The notes under the pieces were generated by a model. That model did not search any database and was not told the origin of the DNA. It worked only from the letters and a program-made list of their open reading frames with translations. DNA of 6,866 bases from NCBI GenBank assembly GCA_002451015.1, contig DKBB01000225.1, positions 10,021 through 16,886 of the forward strand, written 5' to 3'. Positions within the stretch are counted from its first letter, which is position 1. Every line of letters starts with the position of its first letter. The translations under genes were made by a program, and so were the position numbers. This document shows positions 6,067 through 6,866 of the stretch, piece after piece. The DNA comes from Acidobacteria bacterium UBA6911. GTDB taxonomy: Bacteria > Acidobacteriota > UBA6911.

Positions 6067-6866
6067 TACAAGTCTTTCCGCCGGTGGACGATAACGCGTG
6101 TATCTTTCGAGCGCCATCCGTAATACTGTTCAACCTCATCGATGGTCATGAGGGTCCACGGCGCCATGGACGAGATCCCGTTCTTGCTGAATATGATGTC
6201 GTCGGCAATGTACACCGCGGCATGGAAGATTTTTCCTTCCCTGTCGACGAACGCCAGGATATCCCCAAGCTTGAAATCGGTTTCGATAATAAAGTAGTTC
6301 TCCTGGAGCGTCTTGAGGGCGACCGCCGCATCCAGGAAACGGTCATCCGGATTCTGACGGAAGAAGTTGAGGGATGTCCACAGGCAGTTGACGAGCGCCG
6401 GCTTGTTCAAGTCCGCGTCCGAAAACGTCGGGTAACGGTACAGGTGTTCCTGTGCAAACTTCGGGAGCAGGTGGATCACATCAATGGTTTCACCGGTGCC
6501 GCCCCCTGCAACAGATTCGATCAGGGGCCGTATTTTGATGTCGCGGCCGCCGCGACCCCAATACTCGACCAGGGCATCGAGGTCGGTTGAGGAACCGACC
6601 GAGAGGTGCGCAATCATGGTAGGTTGTCGAAAGAGGGTCTTGCTGAGCTTCCTCAGTTCGTCGTCGCTGCCGATCTCATCCCGCACGAGTTCGATATCGG
6701 AGAACATCATGTAGTCGCCATCCCGGTAGATGAGCGGTTCGACGAGCTGCCGCGTCTCCGGCGAGATCAGGTTCGGATCGAGCCAGTCTTCCGGGCTCGC
6801 GCCGGGATACCTGAAAGCCTGCGCCTGGGCCAGGTTCAGTTCGCTCTTGGCCAACATGGCATAAAG
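6066..6866 (-). CDS. C-terminal part of a protein with an NlpC/P60-like Cys/His domain
   Basis: The frame is open to the right edge. An ATG at 6857 exists, but no ribosome-binding site precedes it and the codons before it (Leu-Tyr-Ala) continue the frame, so the true start is probably outside the window. Numbering from that ATG, the last 110 residues resemble the papain-like NlpC/P60 fold: the nucleophile candidate is C158 in ALVNCLWTSLNFF, followed by KLGDILAFVD (196-205) and then the His candidate H212 in FHAAVYIADDIIFSKNG. These enzymes usually cleave peptide or amide bonds, often in peptidoglycan. The first 150 residues, including PLIYRDGDYMMFSDIELVRD and a Gly-rich GGGTGE (118-123), belong to no family I recognise. 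The gene converges on the Tat isomerase-like gene with 198 nt between. Fold assignment is moderate; substrate is unknown. Confidence 0.7.
   Translation of the reverse strand, partial: LYAMLAKSELNLAQAQAFRYPGASPEDWLDPNLISPETRQLVEPLIYRDGDYMMFSDIELVRDEIGSDDELRKLSKTLFRQPTMIAHLSVGSSTDLDALVEYWGRGGRDIKIRPLIESVAGGGTGETIDVIHLLPKFAQEHLYRYPTFSDADLNKPALVNCLWTSLNFFRQNPDDRFLDAAVALKTLQENYFIIETDFKLGDILAFVDREGKIFHAAVYIADDIIFSKNGISSMAPWTLMTIDEVEQYYGWRSKDTRVIVHRRKDL

Noticed and set aside
6057..6590. 177-codon plus-strand frame opposite the NlpC/P60-like gene
   Set aside because: No recognisable domain or ribosome-binding site is present, and the opposite strand carries a coherent Cys/His domain.

Overview
The window looks like chromosomal DNA of an anaerobic Desulfobacterota-type (deltaproteobacterial) bacterium. 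This is an inference from three things: a helix-turn-helix protein carrying a cysteine-rich 'two-CW' domain, a near-perfect sigma-54 promoter, and general gene content (DUF1846 protein, Tat-exported sugar-isomerase-like protein, molybdopterin-oxidoreductase debris). No rRNA, tRNA, CRISPR array, insertion sequence or attachment site was found.

Layout, left to right. Positions 1-719 (minus) hold the N-terminal half of a DUF1846/UPF0371 protein that runs off the left edge. Positions 720-966 are non-coding and contain a short perfect hairpin. Positions 967-3078 (minus) encode an exported protein with three tandem SnoaL/NTF2-like domains; two of the domains are followed by the same tail module. 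Its open frame continues upstream to 3291, but the ribosome-binding site and signal peptide place the start at 3078. Positions 3301-3579 (minus) are a decayed C-terminal fragment of a DMSO-reductase-family molybdopterin oxidoreductase with an in-frame TAG. Positions 3580-3960 (minus) encode a small HTH plus two-CW protein. Positions 3961-4367 are a divergent intergenic region with a sigma-54 promoter at 4213-4227 pointing right and dyad sequences about 100 bp upstream of it. Positions 4368-5867 (plus) encode a Tat-signal protein with an L-fucose/L-arabinose isomerase-like fold. A strong hairpin terminator follows at 5899-5942. Positions 6066-6866 (minus) hold the C-terminal part of a protein ending in an NlpC/P60-like (papain-like) Cys/His domain, open at the right edge.

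The genes do not form one obvious operon or named system. The best supported regulatory unit is the sigma-54-driven Tat isomerase-like gene with its own terminator. Two of the proteins (triple SnoaL and isomerase-like) are enzyme folds that are normally cytoplasmic but carry export signals here, and the isomerase-like one appears to have Asn in place of a metal-ligand Asp. The molybdopterin fragment suggests that a larger gene was lost by deletion between the two-CW gene and the SnoaL gene.
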